The notes under the pieces are model-generated. The model was given only the letters and a program-made list of their open reading frames with translations. It was not told where the DNA came from and ran no database searches. From Dryocosmus kuriphilus (lineage: Eukaryota; Arthropoda; Insecta; Hymenoptera; Cynipidae), in contig CM076192.1 in assembly GCA_038277395.1 (NCBI GenBank), positions 14,369,494 to 14,433,493 of the forward strand: a stretch of 64,000 bases of DNA. Direction: 5' to 3'. Positions 34,771 through 46,132 of this stretch are shown piece after piece; positions within the stretch are counted from its first letter, which is position 1; each line of letters opens with the position of its first letter. Position numbers and translations under genes: made by a program.

Positions 34771-34977
34771 AAGAAGCAGGGATCTTTTTGTTGGCTGGGC
34801 ACTAACATAATTGCTGTGACAGAAACCCAACACCGGCACAGCAGAGTCTTTAGATACCGACCCCTATCTATCGGATCATTCAGCTTCCTCATCCGGTGTG
34901 ATAAACCCCAAAACACAACCCTTTATCTTGGAAGAGGATTCAGTATATTGTGTGGATAATTTACGTTGTGCGCCAAA
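34771..34977. other. Spacer between two SINE copies
   Basis: No coding or repeat identity recognised; it may belong to the first SINE insertion or to the host element. Confidence 0.3.
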
Positions 34978-35255
34978 TATAGCGGGAATGCTACACTGGG
35001 AAAGGGAAGAGGAAGAGTGGCTGTCGAATGTTGGAGGTATAGCGAGTGAGCTTTAGTAAGAATTGACTCCTGGCCCGGGGAATAGAACCCTTGGCCGCCG
35101 GCTTGGAAGCCCGATGCGCTAACCACTGCGCCAACGACGGAGTCGGTGATGAGTTACATACAGTTACATATCTTACTGCCTCACCGCTACCACTCAAGTC
35201 AGTCTTCGGGGTGGAAAGGGGGAAGCCATGTGACGTGTACCATGTGCTACGTTAC
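34978..35255 (-). mobile_element. tRNA-derived SINE, copy 3
   Basis: On the minus strand: CGTTGGCGCAGTGGTTAGCG (A box) and CCAAGGGTTCTATTCC (B box). Closest of the three to a usable RNA polymerase III promoter. Confidence 0.8.
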
Positions 35256-35505
35256 ACGACTTTAACGTTAACTTTGCGGCGGAAGATTCGTTACCGTTTA
35301 TTACTTTCTTTCAAAATGAATTTCAATTACAAATAGATAATAACGCAAAGGAACCTACAACTAGATATGGAACAACTAGATATGGAACGACTACCGATTC
35401 AGTGTTTTCCAAATATCTGGACGACGTCGTTTCTACAACGTTCGTCACACATTTTAGTCACCATCGTCCAATTGTCACTATTGTGCTATCTAATACAGCA
35501 TCTAC
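35256..35505 (+). pseudogene. Helitron-linked endonuclease, C-terminal part
   Basis: The endonuclease resumes with HDFNVNFAAEDSLPFITFF (catalytic D-x-N motif at 35258), then YGTTTDSVFSKYLDDV and SHHRPIVTIVLSN. This is the second half of the domain begun at 34021, so the two SINEs were inserted into it. Confidence 0.75.
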
Positions 35506-35545
35506 TTTTTTCTATCATACCCAGGCGTCTCGAGACAGCTCACTA

Positions 35546-36180
35546 TTTTTATTTTATTTAAGAAAAATGGGAACATTAGAGGGCATGTGAAGAAAAGAGT
35601 AAAGAGTAACGGTAGTGATGAAAAAGGTACGGGGAATAGGAGAGAAATTATTTAAAGATGATTTCAAGAGAAGAATGACAATGTATAAGGCGTTAGTTTT
35701 GATGGTGCAACTGTATGGAGTGGAAATTTCGGGGTGAAGAGAATATAAGGAAGTGGAAAGACTGCATGGAAAATTTATTAGATGGACGCTGGGATTAGAG
35801 AGAAGCGCGTCGTGGTATATAGTATTGAAATAGAAATAATAGTTAAAGCATGCCTAGAAGAGAGAGGATTGGGATCAGGGGGAAGAAAGGGATCGAAAAA
35901 AAGAGAAAGATACTTAAATAGGAATAGTTGGTCAAGGAAATTAGTGTGGAGAGAACACAAAAAGGGAATAAAAGTACAAGATTTAACAGATAGGGATAGA
36001 GAAGGTGGATTGGTTAAGAAGACTGGAAAGGAAGAAAATAAAGAAAAGACAGAGAAGAATTAGGGGAGCAGGGGTAGGTTAAGCAATAGCAGAAATAAGG
36101 AAAAGAATGTAAATTGAAAAAAATATAATCATAAGATATAAAGGAAATTAAAGATGTAAATTGTTTTTGTTGTTATTTTA
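35546..36180 (+). pseudogene. LINE ORF2 C-terminal part and 3' region
   Basis: Frames give GHVKKRVKSNG, then GIGEKLFKDDFKRRMTMYKA, LVLMVQLYGVEISG, EYKEVERLHGKFIRWTLGLE and NRNSWSRKLVWREHKKGI. This is the thumb and C-terminal part of a non-LTR retrotransposon ORF2 in the style of the fragments at 13935 and 22200. It starts where the RT fragment at 22565 stops, allowing for a small loss. The ORF ends at 36061. Confidence 0.7.
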
Positions 36181-37082
36181 AGGTGGACAGAAGGTTCCTA
36201 AGAACACCCCTGGCGCTCAGGCTATAAGCCCATTGTGCCACACCCGTGTTTATCTCAAGGCAGTGCACCGATACCTGGCAACTTTTTTACAGACATTTTG
36301 ATCTGTGCTTTTTTCGTTGTTTTCAACGTTCTGGTTCTATTATCTCTCGGGTGCCAGGCATACCCTATGGCACCGTATCGGAAGTGGGCCTCTTTGTATA
36401 TTAAGTGAGCCTCCGATACATGCCATATGGCAGCCTCCCTAACCAGACTATAAGCTGCTAGCAAAGTTAGTGTGGTAGGGTTTGTAGGAGCATTCTTTGT
36501 GAGATCTTCCAGCTAGATGTTGTCCATGTTCGGTACGCACGGAAATCGCTCTTTTCCGAGTCTCTCAAAATCGGCTGGTGACCCTCAAGCAATTTTCTCC
36601 TCGACATGGAGCCTCTTCCCTGGGAAGTCACTAACCTATTCTAAGGGGACCTACAGTTTAAGGTGGGTTTCGAACCACCAGAACCCCAGTTAAAGTAAAT
36701 AGAAAAGTTTCCATTGGTACCGGCACAGGGCTCGAACCCAGTCCTTCTGGTCGGAAGCCTGACGCGCTATCACCTGAGCCACTGGGACTCTTCAAGATGT
36801 AAGTTAGAAAGAGAGAAAAAACTTTCGAGAGAAAAGGCACACAAATTTTAGAGCGAAAAGGTACAAAAAGAGCGAGAGAGTGAGAGTGAGAGAAATGAGA
36901 GGCAATAAGAATAGAGGAGAAGAAACCGAATTGTTAAAGAGTGCAAAAAGTGAATGGGAATGGAAGAAACGAGTTAGCTTAAGACAATATTTATAAGAGC
37001 TTGTAAATATTGTAAATATAATACATGTAATCTCCGATGTGGCAGACGCTGCCATGGTGGATGAAATAAAGCATCTTTCATA
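36181..37082. other. Non-coding with a tRNA-like SINE
   Basis: No gene seen. A SINE-like segment is listed separately. Confidence 0.45.
36650..36795 (-). mobile_element. tRNA-like SINE, second family
   Basis: On the minus strand CCCAGTGGCTCAGGTGATAG (A box) and ACTGGGTTCGAGCCC (B box) lie 50 bp apart. There is no proper acceptor stem, so a functional tRNA is unlikely. Confidence 0.5.
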
Positions 37083-37599
37083 CAGTGTCCAAAAAGTATG
37101 GAAACACCTAGAAATTTCCGAGGATTAGTTGGAAAAAAATAAAAAGGGTTAGGTATTAAGATCATTTTTAGCGAGGAATTCAATAGTGACCTTGGATTTG
37201 ACCTTGAACCTCATCTTCAAGGTAATTTCAAGGTCAACTTTTTTTAAAAATGGGAACCCCTATTTTTCATACCGGCAATCGAAAGAGCGGGAAAATTTAC
37301 GTCAAAATATGCACTCTGGTCGTAGGTCAAGGTAGACCTTGAATTTTAGTTGAAGGTGATTTAAACTTGAACAAGTTTTGGGTCAGGTGGACCGGACCGC
37401 TCTATACTTGCTCGGGTCAGGTTTGAAAAAGTTCAAGGTCATTCCTGAAGCAACCTTCAACGAGGAATCGAATGACGACCTAGAATTCGACCTTAAGCTT
37501 GAACTTCAAGGTCTTTTTGAAGGTAAACTTTATTTTTTTTTTACACTTAGCGTCACCCAGGAACAACGGCGTGGACGTAGTAAAATCTGTTCCTTTTGG

Positions 37600-37705
37600 G
37601 GTGCTGGATTTACGTGAATCCCCTGATTGGGGTGCTAGATTTAGGTGAGTCCCCTCGCCTCTCACGATCGGGGTGCTAGATTTGCGTGAGTCCCCTCACC
37701 TCTTA
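37600..37705 (-). repeat. Minisatellite downstream of transposase C
   Basis: GGGGTGCTAGATTTACGTGA and variants (TTTAGGTGAG, TTTGCGTGAG) occur three times, each followed by TCCCCT. Confidence 0.8.
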
Positions 37706-37769
37706 CAATTGATTATTCGCATTGATAGGCACAATATTTTTATTTTAAGTGCTCGAATTGTTCTTAATT

Positions 37770-38830
37770 CACCTCTTGACAGTAAGCTAATCGATGGTAG
37801 AAAGCGTCAACTGCATTTTGGATTATTTCAGTGGTAATGAGAGCTGATTCATCTATGATCCTTTGCTGCAATTCATCTAAATTTTGGGGTTTCATTTTGT
37901 CTACCCGATCTTTTAGGTAACCACAAAAAAAAATAATCGAGAGGTGTCAAATCAGGTGATCTAGCTGGCCATTTACTTGGGCCTCTCCGTCCTATACACC
38001 TATTAACAAATACTTAGTCTAAGTAATCACGAACGTCTCGTCCATAGTGAGATGCTGCACTATCTTGCTGAAACCATGTGTCGTCAAAAGTTGACTCCAC
38101 CTATTTCTCTAATTGCAGGAACTATTTGATCTCGTACCATAGCTTCATAGTTTTCAGCGTTTAAGTTACCATTAATAAACAAATGGATCTATAATTCTGT
38201 TGTTTAATATTCCAGCCCAAAAATTTAATTTGTGCGGATACTGGGATTTGTCTTCTCGTTCCCAATGAGGATTTTCATGTGCCCAATATCTGCAGTTATG
38301 TCTATTTAAGGTTCCGTCAAGTTGAAAGGTTGCCTCATCTGAGAAGGCTATGTTTGATGGAAAGTTAGGATTTTCAACTATGTGTGCAATCAGGTTTTCA
38401 CAACACTGAATGCGACGATCGAAATCATCTTGATTCAATTTTTGAACCAGTGTTACTTTAAATGGATGGAATTTTGCTCTTTTTAGTATGTTGTGTGTGT
38501 ACATACGATTTACTTAAGTCATGCTCTTGAGAAACTCTGCGAATAGAATTATGTGGATCTTCAACGAATGACAACAAAATATCTATTAACTTTTCTTCAT
38601 TTACTGCTGACATTGGTCTGCCTGATTTAGGTAGTTCTCTGACAGTGCCGTGATTATTAAACCTTCTAACAGTTTTTTGAAAGGTCGACAGTGCGATTCA
38701 AGTTCTACCAACCTTAAACGTTTCACTGAAAAGATTCACTGTTGCCCTGAAAGATCACTCCACTCTACCCTAGCCTCTCATCATAAGAAGTGATATTTTT
38801 TCCCTCTCAATGAGGTGTTGCATTTTGACT
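37770..38830 (-). pseudogene. Transposase of element C, multiply broken
   Basis: Minus-strand pieces in order: TVRRFNNHGTVRELPKSGRP, LSFVEDPHNSIRRVSQEHDL, KRAKFHPFKVTLVQKLNQDD (open frame 38504-38172), IAFSDEATFQLDGTLNRHNC with the first catalytic Asp, then TWFQQDSAASH with the second and WPARSPDLTPLDYF with the third. It is the same family as the transposase of element B, whose first catalytic position is changed while this one is intact. Many stops and shifts show it is long dead. Confidence 0.8.
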
Positions 38831-39735
38831 GGGTCTAAGGACTAGAATTTACCCAAACGTCGATCAGATTGAAGAACGAAAAAACACACAGCGCAGATGA
38901 ACGTTTAAAAAAAAATAAAAAAGTAATCTAGTATTTTTACGTAAAAGCTCTACTAATTTTATACTTGTAAACTACTTGCACTCAAGACTGATAGAAATTT
39001 TTTGTACGACAAAAAAATTTTGAACTCGATGTTTATTCAAAGACCAGTTTAGAACGAAGCTCAAAATTGCAACTGTTCAATTGATTAATTTAAATTAATT
39101 TTTTTTAAGAGAGTTAAATTGAACTATTTTTTGATTCATTTATTATTATTATTCAAAATCGCTTCTTTTTTGTGAAATTGAAAAATTCAAAATCGCTTCT
39201 TTTTTGTGAAATTGTCCCCAAAAACGAAATTATTTCTTTGTAAGTTTAAGATTAGTGAGTTAGGAGTCCATGGTTTGGAGATTTATGCGATTGGAGTTTG
39301 TAAATTAAGCGCCAAAGACATTATTGGTCATTGGATGCCTCGTTGAAGGTTGCTCCAAGAATGACCTTGAAATTTTTCAGAAACACCTGACCCGAGGAAG
39401 TACGGAGCGGTCTCGTCCACTTGAGCCAAAACCTTCTTCAAGTTTAAATGACCTTCAGCTGAAATTCAAGGTCAAACTTGACCTACGACCCGAGTACATG
39501 TTTTGACGTAAAATTTCCCGCTTTTTCGAATGCCGTCGTCAAAAATAGGGGTTCCAATTTTTTTAAAAACAAATTTGGCCTCGAAATGACCTTGAAGATG
39601 AGGTTCAAGGTCAAATCCAAGGTCACCATTGAATTCCTCGCTAAAAGTTATCTAAGACTGAACCTTTATTATTTTTTTTTTTTCTAACTAATCCTCAAAG
39701 ATTTCTAGGTAATTCCATACTTTTTGGACACCCTG

Positions 39736-41083
39736 TATATACTTCAAGAGACTTTGGAGAAATGTGAGCAGAATGAACTTCACACCTCAGTCGCAGTCAG
39801 ATCTTCGTAAACAGAGAAGTCTAAGGTTGATATAATATCGATGTCAAAATATCGTGAATTTCGACATATTTGTACCGATATATCGTTTTTTTATATCGAT
39901 ATTTTCCTGACCGATATATCGACATCGTAAATATCGAAATTTTTGTCTTTTCTCTCCCTTACTCTCATGTATTTTTGCGTTTTTCTCGAAACAACGTTTT
40001 CAAAGCCGGTGAGTAAGATATCTCAAGAACGGCTTGACCGATTGCTTTAAAATTTTTACCAGTTATTTTAGATATAAAACTCGTGGGATTGAACGATCTT
40101 TTTTTATGATTTTTTTTTTAGTCAAAAAAAAGAACGCATTTTTAGCGAAAGGTTTACTTTTGACATCAAAAGTCGGTCATTTCGTAAAAAATCAATACTT
40201 TTACATCTAGTTTCATCACTCTCGGGCAAAAACTGTTTACTAACGAGTGCCGTTAGATTCCTTGATTTCGAATGATCCAGACTTGAGCAGCTTTACTCAC
40301 TGCAAAACGCCTTTTTCTGGAACCTTCGGAGATTGGCTATAACTCCCTTCTTTATTACTCTATTATCATGAAAAAAAATATTGTAACTATCTGAAATATT
40401 TATTAATTGAATGTTGAAACATCGGTAACAAAATAAATAAACCCGCCTTCATAAAAACAACGCAAAAAATCGCTTTCTTTACCAAAAAAGGTAGGGACCC
40501 CCTTAATGCGAGTCAATATTCTAGTAACTCAAATTGTTTTTCATGAATTTTAGATATCTTTTTGAATCTACAATTCATATTAAGACAAAAGTACGTCCTG
40601 TACAAACCTTGTATTATTTAAAAACTAAGCTTGGCCCAAAATAGCATGAGTGACATGCGCTCTGAGTTTTAGAGTGAACTGTGAAATATGAATCAAGTTT
40701 TTTGCAACCTAGAGTTGTAGTCAGTGTTCAGTGACCTTTTTTTTTTTACTTTATGTATTTTTTTGTAGGGGAGTTTGGTGTCCAAATAAGAAGCTTTTTC
40801 AGTGAAAATAACTTTAGAAGTTAAATTTTCACACCCAGAACGTGTTCCCCATTGTCTTTATTTCTTTTTATTTGAGTGAAATAAGTCAAATCTAAGTGAA
40901 ATTCTCAGATGATTAAATTAATATTGGACTGCAGTTAACTGATGTGATCAATTTAGCCATAATTTATCAAATTTGTTTAATAGAAGGACGTTTACGGATT
41001 ATGTAAACTAACTATTACCATAATAATATAATCGAGGAGAGATTTTAAGTCCTCATAATCGATTTAACGTCCAGGAATAGAAA
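39736..41083. other. Non-coding, AT-rich
   Basis: No gene seen. 39830-39945 is dense in ATATCGATA-type words. Confidence 0.5.
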
Positions 41084-41137
41084 TAGTAGAAAGAAGATAT
41101 CAACGCAATCCAGACAAAATAATTTAATGTAACGTAA

Positions 41138-41169
41138 CGTTTCGTCACTCAGCTGAGAGACCTCATCAG
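41138..41169 (-). ncRNA. Hammerhead-like core, Penelope 2 left end
   Basis: Minus strand: CTGATGAG, hairpin GTC-T-CTCAG/CTGAG-T-GAC, CGAAACG. A 3-bp stem III (ACG, loop TTA, CGT) and a stem I with one mismatch can be drawn around it. One extra G lies between the first box and the hairpin. Confidence 0.5.
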
Positions 41170-41223
41170 ACAGTAATATAAAAGTTAAATCTAAAGAAAA
41201 TACAAAATTCACCTTAGAAATAA

Positions 41224-41403
41224 GAACTCAACTGTTCTTGTGGCTTATCATATATTGGCCAAACCAAAAGATCTTTGGATACTAGAAGAAACGAACATCT
41301 GAGAAATGTCCAACATTGTATTAAAAATAGAAAAGAAATAGCAAAACATATTCATGCAGATCACAACGGTGATTCTTCCTTTATGAAATGGGATGATATC
41401 TAA
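41224..41403 (+). pseudogene. Penelope-like GIY-YIG endonuclease, C-terminal part
   Basis: A short frame of 59 codons to a TAA at 41401 contains NCSCGLSYIGQTKRSLDTRR, the GIY-YIG signature with its Arg-containing helix, and ends FMKWDDI. It is the C-terminal endonuclease of a Penelope-like element of a different family from loci 1 and 3. The start is cut at the junction with the inverted end, so no independent protein is expected. Confidence 0.75.
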
Positions 41404-41641
41404 AATAAAATAAAATTTTTTTCAAATTTTTCTAAATTTTACTTATTTTTCTTCGGTTTTATTATTTTTTAGATGCATTTGAGTACTGACACAACTTTTT
41501 TACTTTCTAACAGAAGTTCGGCTACAGCCTTCGTAGCGGTCGGACGTGTTTGGGACCAGCTACCTAAAGTTTGTTTTCTGTTTTCCATACTAAAGTGTAT
41601 TTTCTCAATTTTAAAGTGATACTGAAATTAGCACAGAAATT

Positions 41642-42511
41642 ATGACGACCAACGAAGAGCTGAAAAATTTATTGTTATCTGTACAACAGGAAGTTAAAAC
41701 AACAAATGAAAAAGTTAGCTTGGTGATAGAAGATACTAAGTACTTAAAAAATTCGGATGAAAAAATTTTGGAGGACCTTCAGATTTACAAACAGAAATGT
41801 TCAATACTGGAAGAAAAGAATGTCCTTTTGGAAAATAAAGTGAGCATTTTGGAAAAAAGAATTGGGTTTATTGAAGGCAGCGAGAGAGAGAGAGCCAGGA
41901 ATATTGTACTCTATAATGTGAAGGATGATCCGACTATCAACAGCCGTCTCTCTGATTCAGTTAATGTTATCTTTGAGAATGCTAATATTGACATACCAAA
42001 TGATTGCATTGAAAGGGTCATTAGGATTGGGAAGAATCAGGGTTCCAGACCAATTTTAATTACATTTACCAACACTAAATGCAAAGACCAAATTTTTCAA
42101 CATGCAAAAAATCTGCGCTCTCAAAAGGTTTCCTTTTCTAATGATCTCACTCGGGAACAAAGGGAAACTCGTAAGAAGCTAAGAGAATATCAAATTAAGT
42201 TGGAGCGGTTTGGAAGGTCTTCTGTTATCAAGGGAAATTGTCTTCTTTTAGATAATGATCAGTATGATTTATTATCATTGGAAAAGTTATTTGAAGCAAA
42301 TAGTGGTGACGGATATCAATCAGATGGTGGCGAGTCAATGGTTTCGACAAACTCTACATCTAGCAGGAAAAGGGGACGCCCCACTAAAATCATGTTACCT
42401 AATGATGACAAAAATAAGAAACCCAAACACAGCCAGAAGGTCAACTCAATTAAGAATTTTTTAAAGGAGAGCCCAAAAGAAAGAGAACCCAAGTTTGTTC
42501 CGAGAACTTAA
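41642..42511 (+). CDS. LINE ORF1 RNA-binding protein
   Basis: 289 residues from ATG to TAA. The N-terminal 90 residues have a heptad pattern (LLLSVQQEVKTTNEKVSLV, EEKNVLLENKVSILEKRI), so a coiled coil is likely. The middle (RARNIVLYNVKDDP to RPILITFTNTKCKDQIFQH, about residues 93-165) has the layout of an RRM-like domain with the C-terminal domain seen in L1-like ORF1 proteins (NLRSQKVSFSNDLT). The end is basic (SSRKRGRPTK, KPKHSQK). Such proteins coat the LINE RNA. The frame is intact. ORF2 follows in the -1 frame and overlaps the end, so a shift or reinitiation would be needed. Confidence 0.85.
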   Translation: MTTNEELKNLLLSVQQEVKTTNEKVSLVIEDTKYLKNSDEKILEDLQIYKQKCSILEEKNVLLENKVSILEKRIGFIEGSERERARNIVLYNVKDDPTINSRLSDSVNVIFENANIDIPNDCIERVIRIGKNQGSRPILITFTNTKCKDQIFQHAKNLRSQKVSFSNDLTREQRETRKKLREYQIKLERFGRSSVIKGNCLLLDNDQYDLLSLEKLFEANSGDGYQSDGGESMVSTNSTSSRKRGRPTKIMLPNDDKNKKPKHSQKVNSIKNFLKESPKEREPKFVPRT

Positions 42512-42537
42512 AGGATGCTCCGTCAAAATCATCGCCA

Positions 42538-45500
42538 AGGATTGTTTTCTGGAATGCCAGAGGATTCAGGAATTTAAACGACATTTACAATTATACTACC
42601 ACTGAGGATATTATATGTGTTAGTGAGATGTGGCTTACCTCTCCTCCCAAAACTGTCTATCCTTATCGAAACTCCGACTGTCAAGTGATATATAGTGCAG
42701 CTACAAGGGAGTCAACAAGGGGAAGAGCAAGTGGAGGACTACTTATCATTTCAAATAAGGGTAATTTCAAAACAGAAGCTATACGTGTGACTGACGATTA
42801 TATTTTTGTCGAAATTAAAAATTCTTCTTCTTTTAAGATCATAGTGGGGTCAATATACTCTAATCCAGGCTCTAATATTGTAAACTTTTTAAATAATATA
42901 AATGAAGTGATTTATGATATCTCCTTAAAATATCCAAATTGGCCTGTTATAATAGGAGGGGATTTTAATTGTAAAATTGGAGATTTAAACCAATTAGAGG
43001 AAGATTTTTTAGATAGTAATTCGAACTTAAATAGTTTTAGGTCGAGCCTTGACCACGAACAAGATGAAAGAGGCAAATTATTGGTTGAATGTTTTCAAAA
43101 AAATCGTTTGTTTGTTTTAAATGGAAGAACTAGCGGTGACTGTCCAGCTCAATACACTTTCTTTAGAGGGAAAAGCTCATCGATTATTGATTTAGCCTGG
43201 ATTAATGCCTTGGGTGCTCAAATAATTGGTAATTTCGAGGTTCTTGGGGTCCCGACAGGATCCGACCATTTTCCTATAGCGTTGACTTTTCTGGCTGACT
43301 CGGGATTTAAATATATAAATAAACTAAGTGGTCCTTATTTCAAATGGAAAAATGAAAAATACGAAAATTATAGAGAAAATATTCAGTACCCCTCGGTTTT
43401 TAATTATCAGAACTTGACGATAGATGAACTTGCAAATAACTTAACTAAAGCTATCACAGACACAGCATCTCAACTAGGAATGATTGTAACGCCTAGTAAA
43501 AGGCTTGGTTTTTAAAAGCCATGGTTTGATGAGGATTGTAAAAAAAGCAAAAAAGAATTAAAGCAAATGTTAAAAAACTGTAAACAGCAAAAATACAAAC
43601 CAGAAACTTTACTAATTTATATTGAATATAAAAAAGAATATACGAGGTTACTGTTACTAAAAAAGGAGGCATATAAAAAATTTCTGTTAGACTCTCTTGC
43701 GATGGCTAAGAATTCTAAGCAATTTTGGATGGCAGTTAATATTTTCAAACCCAAAATATCAAATACGGATTGTATAGAGCTTGATACGTGGGAGTTATAC
43801 CTTCGATCAATATATCCTGACCGTGATCCTAATGCTTACGTAATATCGATTAATGATTCGCAAAATACCTATCTTGACTCTCATATTACTTTGGATGAAA
43901 CTATCGCAAGTTTAAAGAATTGTAAGAGTAAAAAGGCTGCTGGACCGGATGGAATTGGGTACGAATTTTTAAAAAATTTACATGGAAATCTCATTCTATA
44001 TCTAAACTCTTTATTTAACAAAATAATAGATGAGGAGAAAGTTCCAAAATCGTGGTCGCAAACTTATATTAAAATGTTGTACAAAAAAGGGGATATTAAT
44101 GATCCTTCCAACTATCGTCCAATTGCTTTAGTTAATTGTATTACCAAAATCTTCACACAAATTCTTTCAAAGAGACTAATAAATTGGGCTGAAGAGTTCC
44201 ATCTTTTACCTGAATGGCAGGCGGGTTTCAGGAGGGGCAGGGGATGCATAGACCACGTGTTTACTCTTAACTCAATTATTCAAAATCGCCTGAGGATTAA
44301 TAGAGGAAAAGTTTATGTATTATTTGTTGATTTTAAAGGAGCTTTTCCCTCTTTGAATCATAAAATATTATGGAAAAAAATCCTGTCAAAAGGATGTGGA
44401 TCGAAATTCGCCAGAATAATAATGGATTTTTACTCGAAAGCTAATGTAGCAGTTAAGGGGAGTAAGGGTGTATCCCAAGCGGTAAACATTACGAAGGGAG
44501 TTATGCAGGGGGAAGTCCTAAGTTCTACGATGTTTACCTTGTTAATTGCTGATCTAGAGGAATTTTTACTTGCAAAAGGTATCAGAGGTGTATCGTTAGA
44601 CCAATTAATTGAAATTTTGCTTCTTGCTTATGCGGATGATTTGGCTATCCTTGCCGACTCCCTTGTGGGAATGAGAAGGATTCTTGAAGGATTATATGAA
44701 TATTATGAGATAAATGATTTGGAGATCAACTTAGATAAGACAAAGATTGTAATTTTCAGGAAGGGAGGCCATAGTCATAATACAAAACATCCACCTTTTA
44801 TGTACGGTGGATGCAAAGTGGAAATTGTAAAAAGTTATACTTATCTAGGCACACTTTTTAATCAATCAGCGATTTTCGCAAATGCAATGAATGCAACTGT
44901 AAGTAAATCTAATATTGCTCTAAACTCTACAATTTCACTAATACATAGTTTAAAACTTGACTCTTGGAATCCTATTGTTCGACTCTTTCAAAGCCTTGTA
45001 ACTAGCGTAATGATGTATGGTGCTCCCATATGGAGCCTAAGATATTTTGAGTCAATTGAAAAAATTCAGACAACATTTTTTAAGAGAATCCTTCATGCAC
45101 CAAAAAGTACTGGGGGATATGCAATTAGATTAGAAGTTGGTACCTCTCAGCTGGCGGTTCGAGTTTTTAAATTAATTCTTAATTGGATTGAGAAAATATT
45201 GAAAATGCCTAATGATCGATACCCCAAAAAATGTTATTTAAGATTAAGGGATTTAGACCAATGTGAATCGGTTGGTCTTAATAAGCAAAAATATAATTGG
45301 GCGCACCAGGTGAAGAATATTTTCTTGGAAATAGGGGCGGGGGACGAATGGGAATCTCTTTCTCTCTGCTCCTTACAAAAACATAAAATGTCTTGGATAA
45401 GAGAGTATGATGAAAAGCTTCACCAGATAGATCTGCAGAGAGCCCAGTCATCCTCGGCTCTTATACTTTACCCTCACCTGACTTTGCAGGATGGGCCTCA

Positions 45501-45843
45501 GAAATATTTAATTGCGAGAATTCCGCTTAGATTTATCAGAGTAATTGCTCAATTGCGTTTAATTAACAGATTCCAGGCCAGAATCATAATAAAAACAAAC
45601 GCCCATAGGTTAGACTTGAAGGATTTCTGTAATTATTGCTATCAGGATATTTGTAACTCCGAATACGTATATCATTTATTAATAGAATGTAATGTTTTTA
45701 CTACAGAAAGACTATTATATATAAGCGAAAGCACATCTGAGGAGGAACTGAGAAATGCGTGGTATAAAATTTTGGATAATCCTAAAACTTGCGATATTAG
45801 AAGGGCATATATTTTTATATTTAAGATTTTTGAAGGTGTATAA
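42538..45843 (+). pseudogene. LINE ORF2: endonuclease and reverse transcriptase, one in-frame stop
   Basis: One frame of about 1100 codons interrupted only by a TAA at 43513-43515. The endonuclease spans the first 260 codons, with RIVFWNARGFRNLNDI, IICVSEMWL, IIGGDFNCKIG and GSDHFPIAL as catalytic motifs. The RT follows, with KKAAGPDGIGYEFLKN, NYRPIALVNCITKIF, GFRRGRGCIDHVF and LLAYADDLAIL with the catalytic YADD box at 44629-44640. The C-terminus has a C-x2-C-x(n)-H-x4-C cluster (FCNYCYQD, YHLLIEC). The enzyme nicks target DNA and primes reverse transcription there. No ATG is seen at the start; the frame is open upstream into ORF1. Clade not assigned. Confidence 0.9.
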
Positions 45844-46132
45844 ATTGAAAACATTCCAGAATTTATGTAATGATAAATATTACTATTTTAAGCTGCAACT
45901 TCTTTGTATGAATCAGTGATTTTTATGCAAATAAAGACTATATATATACTTTCTAACAAAATTAGCAAAATCCGTTCTGAGTCTTTTTGACAACATGACT
46001 CCAAAATTCTAACTTAACATATTTTTGGTAAGTTTTGCTCTGTACAATCTTTTTACTTCTGTTTTCTGATGTGTATTCTTATTTCTAAGGTGAATTTTGT
46101 ATTTTCTTTAGATTTAACTTTTATATTACTGT

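Larger units (their letters stand above)
30545..35545 (+). mobile_element. Helitron with C-terminal endonuclease (Helentron-like), decayed
   Basis: Plus-strand frames in order give a Rep/HUH nuclease, a PIF1-type helicase and an exonuclease-endonuclease-phosphatase domain. This set is known from Helitron elements of the Helentron type. Two SINE copies split the endonuclease. The 5' part is cut where element B ends (about 30540). A perfect palindrome GTCTCGAGAC at 35527-35536 lies just before LINE sequence resumes at 35546 and may mark the right end. Terminal positions are inferred. Confidence 0.75.
37083..39735 (-). mobile_element. Long-TIR mariner-type element C
   Basis: Flanked by TA, with ends sharing GTCCAAAAAGTATGGAA and an inverted similarity of about 380 bp (37083-37465 and 39335-39735) rich in CAAGGTCA-type words. 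The interior holds a minus-strand transposase remnant and a short minisatellite. Confidence 0.85.
41513..45946 (+). mobile_element. Nearly intact LINE with 12-bp target duplication
   Basis: TACTTTCTAACA is present at 41501-41512 and 45947-45958. Between them lie a short 5' leader, ORF1, ORF2 and a short 3' end with AATAAA (45930) and a TA-rich tail rather than poly(A). The only clear lesion is one in-frame stop in ORF2. Confidence 0.9.

Noticed and set aside
34978..35255. Possible tRNA gene on the minus strand
   Set aside because: Same head occurs in three places with a shared tail, so it is a SINE family.
36650..36795. Possible tRNA gene on the minus strand
   Set aside because: A and B boxes are present but no acceptor stem can be formed and the flanks look like a SINE.
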